Shown: positions 1 through 8,808, counted from the stretch's first letter. The stretch is 64,000 nt of DNA from Streptomyces sp. NBC_00344 (GCF_036088315.1 NZ_CP107996.1:1054001-1118000), one strand, 5' to 3'. The notes: generated by a model not told the origin, from the sequence alone. Made by a program: numbers and translations.

Positions 1-118
1 AGCCGACCAGGGCCAGGATCAGGGCGGTCGAGATCAGTCCGTAGGCGAAGTGCCGCTTACGGGTGAGCGGCCCCGGGATGTCGTACAGCGCCGTGGCGGA
101 GTGCGGGGAAAGGGTCAT
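1..118 (-). CDS. gluD: Amino-acid ABC transporter permease, N-terminal fragment (GluD-like)
   Basis: The first 39 residues are visible, from the ATG at 118, and the rest lies beyond the window edge. The N-terminus has a short cytoplasmic stretch rich in Pro, Arg and Lys followed by the start of a hydrophobic helix (residues about 24-39). The start overlaps the stop of the upstream permease gene by four bases (ATGA), so the two are translationally coupled. The position after binding protein and first permease matches the gluABCD order of actinobacteria. Only the context supports the name because no family motif is inside the window. Confidence 0.7.
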   Translation of the reverse strand, partial: MTLSPHSATALYDIPGPLTRKRHFAYGLISTALILALVG

Positions 119-759
119 CGGGCGACTCCCAGACGTTTTTCCAGCACGGCGAAGAGCCCGCTGATCGCCAGCGTGATGATCAGATACCCGACGGCGATCC
201 AGAAGAAGGACCAGACGATGCTGTAGCCCCGCTCGTTGAGGACCTTGTAAGTGCCGAGCAGTTCCGTGACACTGAACGCTCCGGCGATAGCGGAGTTCTT
301 GGCCAGGGCGATCAGCGTCGAACCGACGGGCGGGATGACCGAGCGGAAGGCCTGCGGCAGCACCACGGTGCTCAGCGTCTGACCGAACGTCATCCCCAGA
401 CTGCGCGCGGCCTCTCCCTGGCCGGTGGGCACGGTGTTGATGCCCGACCGCAGCGCCTCACAGATGAACGCCGATGTGTAGCAGCCCAGGGCGAGCACCG
501 CGAAGACCTCGAAGGGCAGCACCAGCCCGAAGCGGGGCAGTCCGAGCAGTACCGCGAAGAAGAGCAGGGTCAGCGGCGTGTTGCGGAGCACGGTCACCCA
601 GGCCGTGCCGAGCGCCCGCAGCGACCGGACCGGAGCGACCCGGAACGAAGCCATCACGAACCCCAGCAGCAGCGCCAGGACCGAGGCGTAGACGGTGAGT
701 TCCACGGTGCCGAGAAAGCCCTTGCCGTAGAGCGAGAAGTTCTGGGTGAGTACGTCCAT
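115..759 (-). CDS. gluC: Polar amino-acid ABC transporter permease (GluC-like)
   Basis: Membrane subunit of a His/Glu/Gln-type importer, 214 aa, the usual length for the family. The N-terminal helix (about 15-40) is followed by the RNTPL motif at 59-63, which is typical of HisM/GlnP permeases. The EAA cytoplasmic loop begins GEAARSLG at 115-122 and contacts the ATPase. About five membrane segments are visible. It lies 14 bases after the binding-protein gene and overlaps the next permease by four bases. It should form a heterodimer with the truncated permease at the window edge. Substrate specificity (glutamate or another amino acid) is inferred from the operon order only. Confidence 0.9.
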   Translation of the reverse strand: MDVLTQNFSLYGKGFLGTVELTVYASVLALLLGFVMASFRVAPVRSLRALGTAWVTVLRNTPLTLLFFAVLLGLPRFGLVLPFEVFAVLALGCYTSAFICEALRSGINTVPTGQGEAARSLGMTFGQTLSTVVLPQAFRSVIPPVGSTLIALAKNSAIAGAFSVTELLGTYKVLNERGYSIVWSFFWIAVGYLIITLAISGLFAVLEKRLGVAR

Positions 760-773
760 GGAGGCCGGTCCCC

Positions 774-1685
774 TCAGGTTGCCGGGTAGCGGTCGATGGG
801 CGGCGGCGCTGGCGCCGGCGCCCCCGAGAGGCCCAGCGTGACGTCGTACGCCTTCTTCCAGTCGCCGTTCTTCTCGCGCGCCTCCAGCGCGTCGTTGAGC
901 GCCGATCGAAGCGCGTTGTCACCGCGCGGGACGCCGATTCCGTACGGCTCCTCGGAGAACGGCTTGCCGACGACCTTCAGTTCGTCGGGAACCTTCGCCG
1001 CGAAGCCCAGCAGGATCGCGTCGTCGGTGCTGACGGCGTCGACCTGATAGGTCAGCAGGTTGTCGACACAGATCGAGTAGGTGTCGTAGGAGACCAGCTT
1101 CGCCTCCGGATAGTCGGCAGCGATGCGCTGGTACGGCGTCGACCCGGCGGCCGAGCACACCGTCCTGCCCGCCAGGTCCTGGGGACCATGGATGTCGTGC
1201 TCGTCGGTGCGTACCAGCAGCCCCTGACCGGCCAGGTAGTAGGGGCCGGCGAAGCCCACGAGCTTCTTGCGCAGGTCGTTGATCGTGTAGGTGCCGACGT
1301 AGTAGTCGATCTGGCCGTTCTGCAGCGCGGTCTCCCGGTTGGCCGACGCGATCGTCCGGAAACGGATCGTGCTCGGATCGAAGCCGAGGGACGCGGCCAT
1401 CATCCTGGCGATCTCGATGTCGAAACCGGAGTAGAGACCGGTGGCCGGGTCCTTCTCACCGAGATAGGGCTGGTCCTCCTTGGCGCCGACCACCAGATGG
1501 CCGCGCCGGTGCGCCGTGCGCCAGGTGCTCGAACCGGGCAGCCTGAAGCCGGTGACGACGTTGTAGTGCGGCAGTTGACCGGCCTTTGGCCCGTTGACGG
1601 GCGGGCTGCCGTCCTTGCCGCAGCCTGCGGCGAGCATGCCGAGCAGGAGGATCAGGACTGCGGCCGGAGCCTTTCTCGTACGCAA
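774..1685 (-). CDS. gluB: Amino-acid ABC transporter substrate-binding lipoprotein (GluB-like)
   Basis: Extracytoplasmic SBP_bac_3 solute receptor, about 303 aa. A lipoprotein signal ends in the lipobox LAAGC with the acylated Cys at about residue 22. The ligand-binding fold contains the family patterns GFDIEIARMMA, FAGPYY and a Cys pair typical of actinobacterial glutamate receptors. I chose the TTG at 1685 because GGGAGG lies 7 bases upstream. A TTG at 1703 overlaps the gluA stop but has no good ribosome site. The C-terminus is Pro/Ala-rich. It sits directly downstream of the ATPase gene in one operon. The exact amino acid bound cannot be read from the sequence. Confidence 0.9.
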   Translation of the reverse strand: MRTRKAPAAVLILLLGMLAAGCGKDGSPPVNGPKAGQLPHYNVVTGFRLPGSSTWRTAHRRGHLVVGAKEDQPYLGEKDPATGLYSGFDIEIARMMAASLGFDPSTIRFRTIASANRETALQNGQIDYYVGTYTINDLRKKLVGFAGPYYLAGQGLLVRTDEHDIHGPQDLAGRTVCSAAGSTPYQRIAADYPEAKLVSYDTYSICVDNLLTYQVDAVSTDDAILLGFAAKVPDELKVVGKPFSEEPYGIGVPRGDNALRSALNDALEAREKNGDWKKAYDVTLGLSGAPAPAPPPIDRYPAT

Positions 1686-1699
1686 CAGGGAGCCTCCCG

Positions 1700-2443
1700 T
1701 CAATGTTTGAGGATCTTGGACAGGAAGTCCTTGGCACGGTCGCTCTCGGGATGGCTGAAGAAATCCTCCGGTGTGCGGTCCTCCACGATGCAGCCGTCGG
1801 CCATGAAGACCACGCGGTTGGCAGCCGACCGGGCGAAGCCCATCTCGTGGGTGACGACGACCATGGTCATGCCGTCTCTGGCGAGCTGCTGCATGACTTC
1901 GAGGACCTCATTGATCATCTCCGGGTCGAGCGCCGACGTGGGCTCGTCGAAGAGCAGCGCCTTGGGATCCATGGCCAGCGCGCGGGCGATGGCCACCCGC
2001 TGCTGCTGGCCGCCGGACAGCTGCGCCGGGAACTTGTCGGCCTGCGAGGCGAGACCGACCCTGTCCAGCAGCTCCCGGGAGCGCCGGTCGGCCTCGGCCT
2101 TCGCGCGCTTGCGGACCTTGAGCTGGGCGAGCGAGACATTGGCCAGTACGGTCCGGTGCGCGAACAGGTTGAACGACTGGAAGACCATGCCGACTTCGGC
2201 ACGGAGCAGCGCCAGTCCTTTCCCCTCCTCGGGGAGCGGCTTCCCGTCGATCGTGATGCGGCCGGACTCGATCGTCTCGAGTCTGTTGATCGTCCGGCAG
2301 AGCGTCGACTTCCCCGAACCGGACGGGCCGATGACCACCACCACCTCCCCGCGACCAACGGTGAGACTGATGTCCTGAAGAACGTGCAACGTCCCGTAGA
2401 ACTTGTTGACGTCACTCAGCACGATCAACGGATCAACCGCCAT
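1700..2443 (-). CDS. gluA: Polar amino-acid ABC transporter ATP-binding protein (GluA-like)
   Basis: Cytoplasmic ATPase of the importer, 247 aa. Walker A is GPSGSGKST (39-47), the ABC signature LSGGQQQR lies at 142-149, Walker B is ALLFDEP (162-168) and the switch His is in VVVTHE (about 199). The order GluA-GluB-GluC-GluD on one strand with overlaps or a 14-base gap indicates a single transcript starting upstream of 2443. The 129 bases between this start and the next gene must hold the promoter, although I cannot point to convincing hexamers. This family imports glutamate or related polar amino acids in actinobacteria. Confidence 0.93.
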   Translation of the reverse strand: MAVDPLIVLSDVNKFYGTLHVLQDISLTVGRGEVVVVIGPSGSGKSTLCRTINRLETIESGRITIDGKPLPEEGKGLALLRAEVGMVFQSFNLFAHRTVLANVSLAQLKVRKRAKAEADRRSRELLDRVGLASQADKFPAQLSGGQQQRVAIARALAMDPKALLFDEPTSALDPEMINEVLEVMQQLARDGMTMVVVTHEMGFARSAANRVVFMADGCIVEDRTPEDFFSHPESDRAKDFLSKILKH

Positions 2444-2572
2444 ACGCTGGCCTGCCCACTCTCAGCTGTGTCGAGGTCAGCGCAAACTAACCACCGCACT
2501 GAGGGGGTTCATCCTCGACACGCTCAAATCGGGCATAAACCGTATTTGCATTGAAAAGCGATCGGGATGCTG

Positions 2573-3013
2573 TCAGGCCTCAGCAGCTTCGCCGTAGACC
2601 TGCGAGAGCTCGGGCGCACCGGCCACCGCCCAGTCGAGCCCGGCCTCCACCACATTGATCTCGCGCCCCGACGTCAGCCGCACCACCGGCTGTCCGCCCG
2701 GCCACACATCCCAGACCGCCCCCGGAACGGTCCTGACAATGATGGTTCCGAGATAGAGCCCGGCGTCGTTGCCCAGCCAGGGCAGCTCCTCCGGGTCGTC
2801 CCGCCAGCGCGGCGGCAGCTGGTCGAGCGCGGCCAACGACTCCGGGGAGTCGTCGAGTTGAAGCCCTTCCTGCCCCGCGCGGACCCGCAGCAGCTCGCAC
2901 TCGGCAAGGAGTTCACCGACACCCTGCGGATCCTTCTTCATGGCCGCCGTGAGTGTGTGTGCGTGCTCAGTGCCGTGCCGCCTGCGCCAGTTGTCCAAGA
3001 AAGGGATATTCAC
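2573..3013 (-). CDS. Conserved Streptomyces protein of unknown function (DUF6278-like)
   Basis: A soluble protein of about 146 aa that I associate from memory with the DUF6278 family; no catalytic motif or signal peptide is visible. The middle part is acidic and Pro/Trp-rich (about residues 75-105), and the C-terminal part is a beta-rich segment with VVRLTSGREINVVEAG. The GTG at 3013 gives the start NIPFLDNWRRR. A GTG at 3040 in the same frame would add nine residues. It is followed after 33 bases by the exonuclease gene in the reverse direction of reading, so it may be transcribed with it. No function is proposed. Confidence 0.6.
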   Translation of the reverse strand: MNIPFLDNWRRRHGTEHAHTLTAAMKKDPQGVGELLAECELLRVRAGQEGLQLDDSPESLAALDQLPPRWRDDPEELPWLGNDAGLYLGTIIVRTVPGAVWDVWPGGQPVVRLTSGREINVVEAGLDWAVAGAPELSQVYGEAAEA

Positions 3014-3073
3014 ACCACTCAGCCTCGCATTCGGCAGCACGTCACACCACAGGGCGCGCGGGATCGCGCACGC

Positions 3074-3853
3074 TCATACGTCGAGATCGACCACCACCGG
3101 GGCATGGTCCGAAGCGCCCTTGCCCTTGCGCGCCTCACGGTCCACATAACTGTCCTTGACCGCCGCGGCGAAGGGTTCGTTGCCGTACACCAGGTCGATC
3201 CGCATGCCCCGGTTCTTCGGGAAGGCGAGCTGACGGTAGTCCCAGAAGGTGTACGGGCGGTCGTACTTGAGAGCGCGGGGCGCCACGTCGGCCAGGCCCG
3301 CTTCCCGCAACGCGCCGAGCGCGGCCCGCTCGGCAGGGGTGACATGAGTGGCGCCCTCGAAGACCGCGGGATCCCAGACGTCCTCATCGGCCGGTGCGAC
3401 GTTGAAGTCGCCGAGGACCGCGAACGGCCGCTGCCCGCCGGCGTCACCGGCGACCGCGGCCCGGAGCGCCTCGAACCACTGCAGCTTGTACGCGTAGTGC
3501 GCGTGGTCGACCTCGCGGCCGTTCGGCACATACACCGACCAGACGCGCACCGGGCCGCAGGTCGCCGAGAGCGCCCTCGGCTCCTGCGCGCCTTCGTAGT
3601 CCGGGCCACCGGGCAGACCCGAGGTCACATCGTCGAGCCCCACCCGGGAGACCAGAGCCACGCCGTTCCACCGGCCGGTGGCGTTGACCACCGACTCGTA
3701 GCCGAGCTCTCGCAGCGCTTCGGACGGAAACTGCTCGGCGGAGCACTTGGTCTCCTGCATGCACAGCACATCGGTGCCGGTGCTCTCGAGCCAGGCCAGC
3801 ACCCTCGGGAGCCGGGCGGTGATCGAATTGACGTTCCAGGTGGCGATGCGCAT
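3074..3853 (-). CDS. xth: Exodeoxyribonuclease III
   Basis: AP endonuclease/3'-5' exonuclease of the EEP fold, 259 aa, the usual length for XthA. All key motifs are present: WNVN (6-9), the metal-binding Glu in QETK (33-36), VYVPNG, the catalytic GDFNVAP (about 146-152), TFWDYR, RIDL and the terminal SDHAPV with the catalytic Asp-His pair. It repairs abasic sites and 3'-blocked ends in base-excision repair. It is separated by 29 bases from the metallo-hydrolase gene upstream and reads the same way. No oddities are seen. Confidence 0.95.
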   Translation of the reverse strand: MRIATWNVNSITARLPRVLAWLESTGTDVLCMQETKCSAEQFPSEALRELGYESVVNATGRWNGVALVSRVGLDDVTSGLPGGPDYEGAQEPRALSATCGPVRVWSVYVPNGREVDHAHYAYKLQWFEALRAAVAGDAGGQRPFAVLGDFNVAPADEDVWDPAVFEGATHVTPAERAALGALREAGLADVAPRALKYDRPYTFWDYRQLAFPKNRGMRIDLVYGNEPFAAAVKDSYVDREARKGKGASDHAPVVVDLDV

Positions 3854-3882
3854 ACACCAAACCTAGCCGGTGGGACCGACAG

Positions 3883-4521
3883 TCACAGTTCCGTGGACTC
3901 ACCCGGTGCGAGACGGGCGTGGTCGGAGCCTCCGAGGTTGCCGATATGCATGTCGTACATCCCCCGGGCCATGTCCTTGAGCAGTACGTCATGGATGTCG
4001 ATGGCCCGCTGCGGTTTGACCTCCCGAACGTAGTCGATCACCTCGGAGACCTTGTTCCACGGAGCGTGCACCGGGAGCATCAGCGTTTCGACCGGGTGCT
4101 CGGGCACGGTGAACGCGTCGCCCGGGTGAAAGACCGAACCGTCCACCAGAAACCCGACGTTGGTGATCCGCGGCAGATCGGGGTGGATCACCGCATGCAG
4201 TTCGCCGTGCACCTGCACGTCGAAACCGGCGGCCGTGAAGGCGTCGCCGTGCCCGACGGTGTGGACGCGGCCGGGGAAGGCCGCGGAGAGCTGGTCGGCG
4301 ACGCTGCGCAGCGTCCAGATCTCGGCAGCCGGCGCCGCCTCGAGTCCGGCACGCAGCCGGTCCTCGCTGAAGTGGTCGAGGTGCTCGTGCGTGACGAGGA
4401 TGGCGTCGGCGCCGACCGCCGCGTCCTCCTCGCTGAAGGCACCCGGGTCGATGACGAGCGTCCGCCCGTCCTTCTCCAGCCGGATGCAGGCGTGGGTCTT
4501 CTTCGTCAGCTTGATCGTCAT
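3883..4521 (-). CDS. MBL-fold metallo-hydrolase (UlaG-like)
   Basis: A 212-aa metallo-beta-lactamase-fold protein. The signature THEHLDH (44-50) gives the first metal ligands. Later ligands are probably the His in HGELHAVIH (about 108-114) and the Asp in HPGDAF. The compact length and the start with a beta-hairpin (KLTKKTHACIRLE) resemble the UlaG/RNase Z-type L-ascorbate-6-P lactonase subgroup common in actinobacteria. The substrate is unknown. It lies 12 bases downstream of the pcaDC stop and is probably on the same transcript. Confidence 0.85.
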   Translation of the reverse strand: MTIKLTKKTHACIRLEKDGRTLVIDPGAFSEEDAAVGADAILVTHEHLDHFSEDRLRAGLEAAPAAEIWTLRSVADQLSAAFPGRVHTVGHGDAFTAAGFDVQVHGELHAVIHPDLPRITNVGFLVDGSVFHPGDAFTVPEHPVETLMLPVHAPWNKVSEVIDYVREVKPQRAIDIHDVLLKDMARGMYDMHIGNLGGSDHARLAPGESTEL

Positions 4522-4533
4522 CCCCCCATCCTG

Positions 4534-5820
4534 CTACGCCTCGGGGGTGGTCTCCTGCCGGATCACCGACTGAGCCACCTTGAAGGCCGAATTCGCGGCC
4601 GGAACACCGCAGTAGACCGCGGTCTGCAACAGCACTTCCTTGATCTCGACGGGGGTGAGCCCGTTGCGCAGTGCCGCTCTGACGTGGAACGCCAGTTCCT
4701 CCAGATGACCGCCCGAGACCAGCGCGGTCAGCGTCACGGCACTGCGGGTCCGGCGGTCCAGCCCGTCCCGCGTCCAGATCTCGCCCCAGGCATAGCGGGT
4801 GACCAGCTCCTGGAAGTCCCCGGTGAACCCGTCGGTCGCATCCTCGATCCGGTCCACATGGGCGTCGCCCAGGACCTCACGGCGGACCTTCGCCCCCGCT
4901 TCGTACGGGTCGGGGCGCCCGGTGTTCACGGCGTCCGGCTGCAGCGGGGCGGGCTCGATCTCCGCCACGGGCCCCGCCGGGGCTGTGGCACCCTGCACCG
5001 CGGACGGCACCGGAATCCCGGTGGTCGTGGACGAGGACGTGTCCTGCCAGGCCGTGGAGAAGTGGCGGACCAGGAGGTCGGTGACGGCCGCGGGCTGCTC
5101 GACGGGGGCCAGGTGCGAGGCTGCGGGCACCATGGCGAGCCGGGCGTCCGGTATGCCGGCCACCAGGGTCCGGGCGTCCGCGGGGCCGGTGATCCGGTCC
5201 TCGGCACCCACCACGACGAGCGTCGGGACCCCGATGCGGCCCAGCTCGGACCGGATGTCGAAGGAGGCGAGGGCCTCGCAGGCGGCGATGTAGCAGCCCG
5301 GGTCGGTCGTACGGACCATCTGCACGGCCCATTCCACGATCGCCGGCTGAGCCGTCGCGAAGCCGTGGGTGAACCAGCGCTCGGGAGCGCTGCGCGCCAT
5401 CGGGTCCAGACCGTTGGTCCTGACGATCACTCCGCGCTGGCGGAACTCGTCGGCCGTGCCGAAGCGCGACGACGCGGCCACCAGAGCCAGCGAGGCGACT
5501 CGATCGGGATGGCGCAGGGCCAGCTCCATCCCGATCGCGCCGCCGATGGAACAGCCCGCATAGCCGAAGCGCTGCACTCCCAGCGCGTCGAGGGTGGCCA
5601 GCAGCATGCCGGCCGTCCCGGCGATCGAGGGCACCGGGTGGGCCGGGGCCCCGCCGTGGCCGGGCAGATCGAAGCGCAGGACCCGCCAGGTGCGGGACAG
5701 CTCGGGCGTCTGCCGGTCCCACATGTGCCAGGTCGTGCCCAGCGAGGGGCCCAGGACCAGGACGGGGGCGTTTTCCGGCCCGTCGAGGCGGTATTGCAGG
5801 GTTTTCGTCGTCGTGCTCAC
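4534..5820 (-). CDS. pcaDC: Fused 3-oxoadipate enol-lactonase / 4-carboxymuconolactone decarboxylase
   Basis: A bifunctional enzyme of the beta-ketoadipate pathway, about 428 aa. The N-terminal alpha/beta hydrolase (1-260) has LGPSLGTTWHMW and the nucleophile elbow GCSIGG around Ser91, with a C-terminal catalytic His in AASHLAPVE. A low-complexity Ser/Thr/Pro/Ala linker follows. The C-terminal carboxymuconolactone decarboxylase domain (about 310-425) contains RSAVTLTALVSGGHLEELAFH and VLLQTAVYCGVPAAN. The GTG at 5820 with GGGAGCG upstream fits the family start; an upstream in-frame ATG would add 44 unlikely residues. No other pca genes are nearby, so the gene is an orphan here. Confidence 0.93.
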   Translation of the reverse strand: MSTTTKTLQYRLDGPENAPVLVLGPSLGTTWHMWDRQTPELSRTWRVLRFDLPGHGGAPAHPVPSIAGTAGMLLATLDALGVQRFGYAGCSIGGAIGMELALRHPDRVASLALVAASSRFGTADEFRQRGVIVRTNGLDPMARSAPERWFTHGFATAQPAIVEWAVQMVRTTDPGCYIAACEALASFDIRSELGRIGVPTLVVVGAEDRITGPADARTLVAGIPDARLAMVPAASHLAPVEQPAAVTDLLVRHFSTAWQDTSSSTTTGIPVPSAVQGATAPAGPVAEIEPAPLQPDAVNTGRPDPYEAGAKVRREVLGDAHVDRIEDATDGFTGDFQELVTRYAWGEIWTRDGLDRRTRSAVTLTALVSGGHLEELAFHVRAALRNGLTPVEIKEVLLQTAVYCGVPAANSAFKVAQSVIRQETTPEA

Positions 5821-6222
5821 CCGCTCACGCTCCCACATCTCACCATTGCGCACGGGAGCGGGTCGGGACACTTGCCGGACCTCCCCATGTGTCCGCCGCC
5901 GGCCGGAGATCCTCCACCCCGGGCCCCACGGGCTCGCGGCCGCCGCCCGCATCGAAACAGCCCTCTGCCTGCGGCTCCTCCGGGGCAGCCGGCGGACGCT
6001 GATCGTCCGGTGCCCACCGTGACGTCGTCCGTGGGGCGGCGCGCCACACCGTGGTCGATCCGGTCAGGGCGCACCCGCGTACCGCCGAGTCGCCGCTGTG
6101 CGCCGTCGGTGGCCAAACAGCCCGCGCGCGCTCGCGCCTGCCGCCCGGCCGCGGGCACCTCGGTGAACACTTGCCAGGTCACGACATCAGGACATCTCCG
6201 ATTGACATGAGGGGAACGACCG
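5821..6222. other. 402-base intergenic region between divergent pcaDC and carbonic anhydrase genes
   Basis: I find no supported gene. The long open frames here on both strands are Arg/Pro/Gly-rich and look like GC-composition artefacts. The region must contain the promoters of both flanking genes. A GAGGGG ribosome site lies just before the carbonic anhydrase ATG at 6223, and TTGACA occurs at about 6203 but too close to that start to be its own -35. Confidence 0.5.
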
Positions 6223-6957
6223 ATGGACGGAGCAGGACGCCGGGATCGCAGAGCCCTGCTTGCCGGGGGCCTTGCGGTTGCCACGGTCGCGCTTGCGGGG
6301 TGCGCACCGCCGAAGGCGGCGACGCCGGGACCCAGCGGTTCGCCGACAGCGCGGCCGACCACACCGGCCGCGGCGTTCGCAAGACTGCGGGAAGGCAACG
6401 AGCGGTGGGTGAGCGGAGACCTGCAACACCCCGACCGGGATCCGGACCGGCGCCAGTTCGTGGCCCAGGAGCAGGAACCCTTCGGGGCAATCCTCTCCTG
6501 CATCGATTCCCGAGTCCCGCCCGAACTCCTCTTCGACACCGGGCTGGGTGACCTCTACGTGATGCGCACCGGCGGGGAGGCGGTCGGCCCGGTGGTCACG
6601 GGTTCCGTCGAGTACGGCCCCCTGACGAGCGGCACCCCACTCATCGTGGTCCTCGGGCATCAGCGCTGTGGCGCCGTCGAGGCGGCTTACAAGTCCCTTC
6701 GTGACGGCAAGCCGCTGCCCGGCAACCTGCAGGCGATCGTCAGGGCGCTGCGGCCGGCGTACGAGCAGGCGGTCCGGGAGGGTGGTACCGACCCGGTCGA
6801 CACCATGGCCCGCGCCCAGGTCAAGCTCACCGCCGCCGACCTGCGCTCCAACGCGGACCTCGCCCCGCTCGTGGCCAAGGGCGCCCTTGCCGTGATCGGC
6901 GCCTACTACTCGCTCGATACCGGCACGGTGGATTTCCTGGCCGGCGCGCCTTCCTGA
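6223..6957 (+). CDS. Exported beta-class carbonic anhydrase, probable Tat lipoprotein
   Basis: Interconverts CO2 and bicarbonate, 244 aa. The zinc site is complete: Cys93 and Asp95 in CIDSR, and His146 and Cys149 in GHQRCGA. Unlike cytoplasmic enzymes it has an N-terminal export signal with two Arg pairs (RRDRRALLAGG, 6-16) and a lipobox LAGC with Cys27, followed by a Pro/Thr/Ser-rich linker. This suggests Tat export and anchoring on the outer face of the membrane. GAGGGG lies 8 bases before the ATG. The gene stands alone between divergent and convergent neighbours. Confidence 0.9.
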   Translation: MDGAGRRDRRALLAGGLAVATVALAGCAPPKAATPGPSGSPTARPTTPAAAFARLREGNERWVSGDLQHPDRDPDRRQFVAQEQEPFGAILSCIDSRVPPELLFDTGLGDLYVMRTGGEAVGPVVTGSVEYGPLTSGTPLIVVLGHQRCGAVEAAYKSLRDGKPLPGNLQAIVRALRPAYEQAVREGGTDPVDTMARAQVKLTAADLRSNADLAPLVAKGALAVIGAYYSLDTGTVDFLAGAPS

Positions 6958-7033
6958 ACCGGCCGTACGGGACGCGCGGGTGTCGTCAGCCGGCGGGGCT
7001 CCGTCACCCCCGGGCCACCCCGGGACGGGTCGT

Positions 7034-7570
7034 TCAGGGGGTGTCGGTGGAGACGACATACACCCGTCGGGCGTGCGGAAGGGTGCTGTCGACGGTGATG
7101 TTCAGCGTGGGCAGCGGGTCCTTCTGCGGCAAGGTGGTGCCCGACCAGTCGCGGCTCCGGTTGAACTTCCAGCCGGCGATCCTGGCGTCCCGCGCGCCGA
7201 CCGTCACCTTGCCGTCCTTGAGCGCTCCGGGCTTGGCGCCCACCGCGTCGAGGAAGCCGTTCACACCGGCCTGGTCGGTGGTGAACTGCACGTACAGCCG
7301 GCTGACCTTCCAGTTGCTCGTCTGGTAGTACCAGACGCCGATGGCCTGCTTGGGGACCGGCACATCGAAGGTGCGGCGCTGCACCTTCGTGGGCCAGCCG
7401 TGGGTGAGGCCGGTTGCCATGGCCTTCTTCTCGTTGTGGCGGCCGCTGTCGCGGCTCTGCTCCGCGGCGATCACCAGATAGCCCGCGGGGATCCCGATGA
7501 GCAGCACGATGATGACCGCCGTCAGCCAGCGCCGGCGGATCATATGGCGCCGGTCCTCCGGCGACTGCAT
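7034..7570 (-). CDS. Hypothetical membrane-anchored protein at the end of the sugar operon
   Basis: About 178 aa, with a single N-terminal membrane helix (WLTAVIIVLLIGIPAGYLVIA, about 15-34) preceded by a basic cluster and followed by an extracytoplasmic domain of about 140 residues with no motif I know. The ATG at 7570 has GAGGAGG five bases upstream. An alternative ATG at 7618 overlaps the ROK kinase stop (ATGA) and would add 16 residues. Its place immediately after the kinase gene suggests co-transcription with the transporter operon, but no role in sugar use is shown. Confidence 0.7.
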   Translation of the reverse strand: MQSPEDRRHMIRRRWLTAVIIVLLIGIPAGYLVIAAEQSRDSGRHNEKKAMATGLTHGWPTKVQRRTFDVPVPKQAIGVWYYQTSNWKVSRLYVQFTTDQAGVNGFLDAVGAKPGALKDGKVTVGARDARIAGWKFNRSRDWSGTTLPQKDPLPTLNITVDSTLPHARRVYVVSTDTP

Positions 7571-7614
7571 GACGTCCTCCTCGGGCGGTGAGGACTGACG
7601 CGGCACGGATGTGG

Positions 7615-8763
7615 TCATTCGGGGGATCCCTGGGTATCGGGGTCGGTGCGGGCGGCCTGCGCGTACCGCTCGTAACGCTCGACACGGCGGCGATTGGCCC
7701 TGCGGAAGCGCCGGGCGATCAGCCGGGCGAGGTCGGCCGCACCGACCATACCTGCCTCGGGACCGAGCTGCGCCTTGACGATCCGCGCCTCGGGTCGGTA
7801 TCCACGGCCGGTCAGCTGCCGTTTGAAGGCGTCGCGGGCGGGCCCGATGAGCAGGTCGTCGGCGGCGCTGACACCCCCTCCGACGACGAAGCAGGACGGG
7901 TCGAGCGCGGCGGCGAGATTGGCGATGCCGACGCCGAGCCACTGACCGATGTCCTGGAAGAGCTCGACGCACATCGCGTCGCCCTCACGGGCGAGTTCGG
8001 TGATGAGCGGCCCCGTGATGTCGGGGATGTTCCCCTTGACCCGCTCGATGATGTTGTAGGCGACGGGTGAGTCGGCGGCGGCCATCTCCTTGGCCTCCCG
8101 CACGAGCGCGTTCCCCGAGCTGTACTGCTCCCAGCAGCCACGGTTGCCGCAGGGGCAGCGGTGACCACCGGGAACCACCTGCATATGACCGAACTCACCC
8201 GCGACGCCGTATTTACCCCGCTTGACCTGACCGTCCTCCAGGATCGCGCCGCCGATACCGGTGCCGAGCGTGATCATCACCAGATGGTCCTCGCCCCGGC
8301 CCGCACCGAAGCGCCACTCCGCCCATGCGGCCGTGTTCGCGTCGTTGTCGACCATGACGGGAACGGCGAGACGGCCCTGGAGCGCGTCACGCAGCGGTTC
8401 GTCGCGCCAGGCGAGATGGGGGGCGAAGAGCACCCTGGAGCGGTCGGCGTCCACCCAGCCCGCCGCTCCGATGCCGACGGCGTGCACGTCATGGCGGTCG
8501 GAGAGATCGAGGACCAGCTCGACGATGGTGTCCTCGACGACCCTTGCGCTCTTCGACTTGTCGGGCGTCTCGGTCTTGATCTTCTCCAGGATGACGCCGT
8601 CGGCATCGACGACGCCGGCCATCACCTTCGTACCGCCGATGTCGATGCCGACGGTCGGGACGCGGGGCGCCGTGAGGTGCGAGCGCCGCTCGCGGGTTCC
8701 GACGGTCCGCAGGACCGTGGCGCGGGCGGAGCCGCGGTGCGCGAAGTCACGGTACGTACTCAT
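7615..8763 (-). CDS. ROK-family sugar kinase (glucokinase-like)
   Basis: ATP-dependent sugar kinase, 382 aa. The N-terminal phosphate-binding motif DIGGTK lies at 41-46, preceded by an unusually long basic leader of about 37 residues. The sugar-binding core includes DNDANTAAWAEW and GTGIGGAI. The ROK zinc motif is CPCGNRGCWEQ (about 203-213) with a preceding EFGH. The lack of an N-terminal winged helix argues for an enzyme rather than a ROK repressor. It lies 45 bases after the ATPase gene of a ribose/fructose-type importer, so it probably phosphorylates the imported sugar. The substrate is not determined. Confidence 0.9.
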   Translation of the reverse strand: MSTYRDFAHRGSARATVLRTVGTRERRSHLTAPRVPTVGIDIGGTKVMAGVVDADGVILEKIKTETPDKSKSARVVEDTIVELVLDLSDRHDVHAVGIGAAGWVDADRSRVLFAPHLAWRDEPLRDALQGRLAVPVMVDNDANTAAWAEWRFGAGRGEDHLVMITLGTGIGGAILEDGQVKRGKYGVAGEFGHMQVVPGGHRCPCGNRGCWEQYSSGNALVREAKEMAAADSPVAYNIIERVKGNIPDITGPLITELAREGDAMCVELFQDIGQWLGVGIANLAAALDPSCFVVGGGVSAADDLLIGPARDAFKRQLTGRGYRPEARIVKAQLGPEAGMVGAADLARLIARRFRRANRRRVERYERYAQAARTDPDTQGSPE

Positions 8764-8808
8764 CGGGCCGATTCTGCCATCCGCCGGCCGGGGAGGCGCC
8801 CCAGCACC

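Noticed and set aside
6203..6208. TTGACA before the carbonic anhydrase gene as a -35
   Set aside because: It lies only about 15 bases before the ATG, leaving no room for a -10 and leader.
2567..6210. Long plus-strand frames opposite exonuclease III, the metallo-hydrolase and pcaDC
   Set aside because: The minus-strand genes have complete family motifs and ribosome sites. The plus-strand frames have low-complexity shadow composition.
7571..7972. Extended N-terminus for the membrane protein gene reaching into the ROK kinase gene
   Set aside because: It would overlap the kinase gene by over 300 bases, and the added residues are Arg-rich shadow sequence. Starts at 7570 or 7618 fit ribosome-site and overlap patterns.
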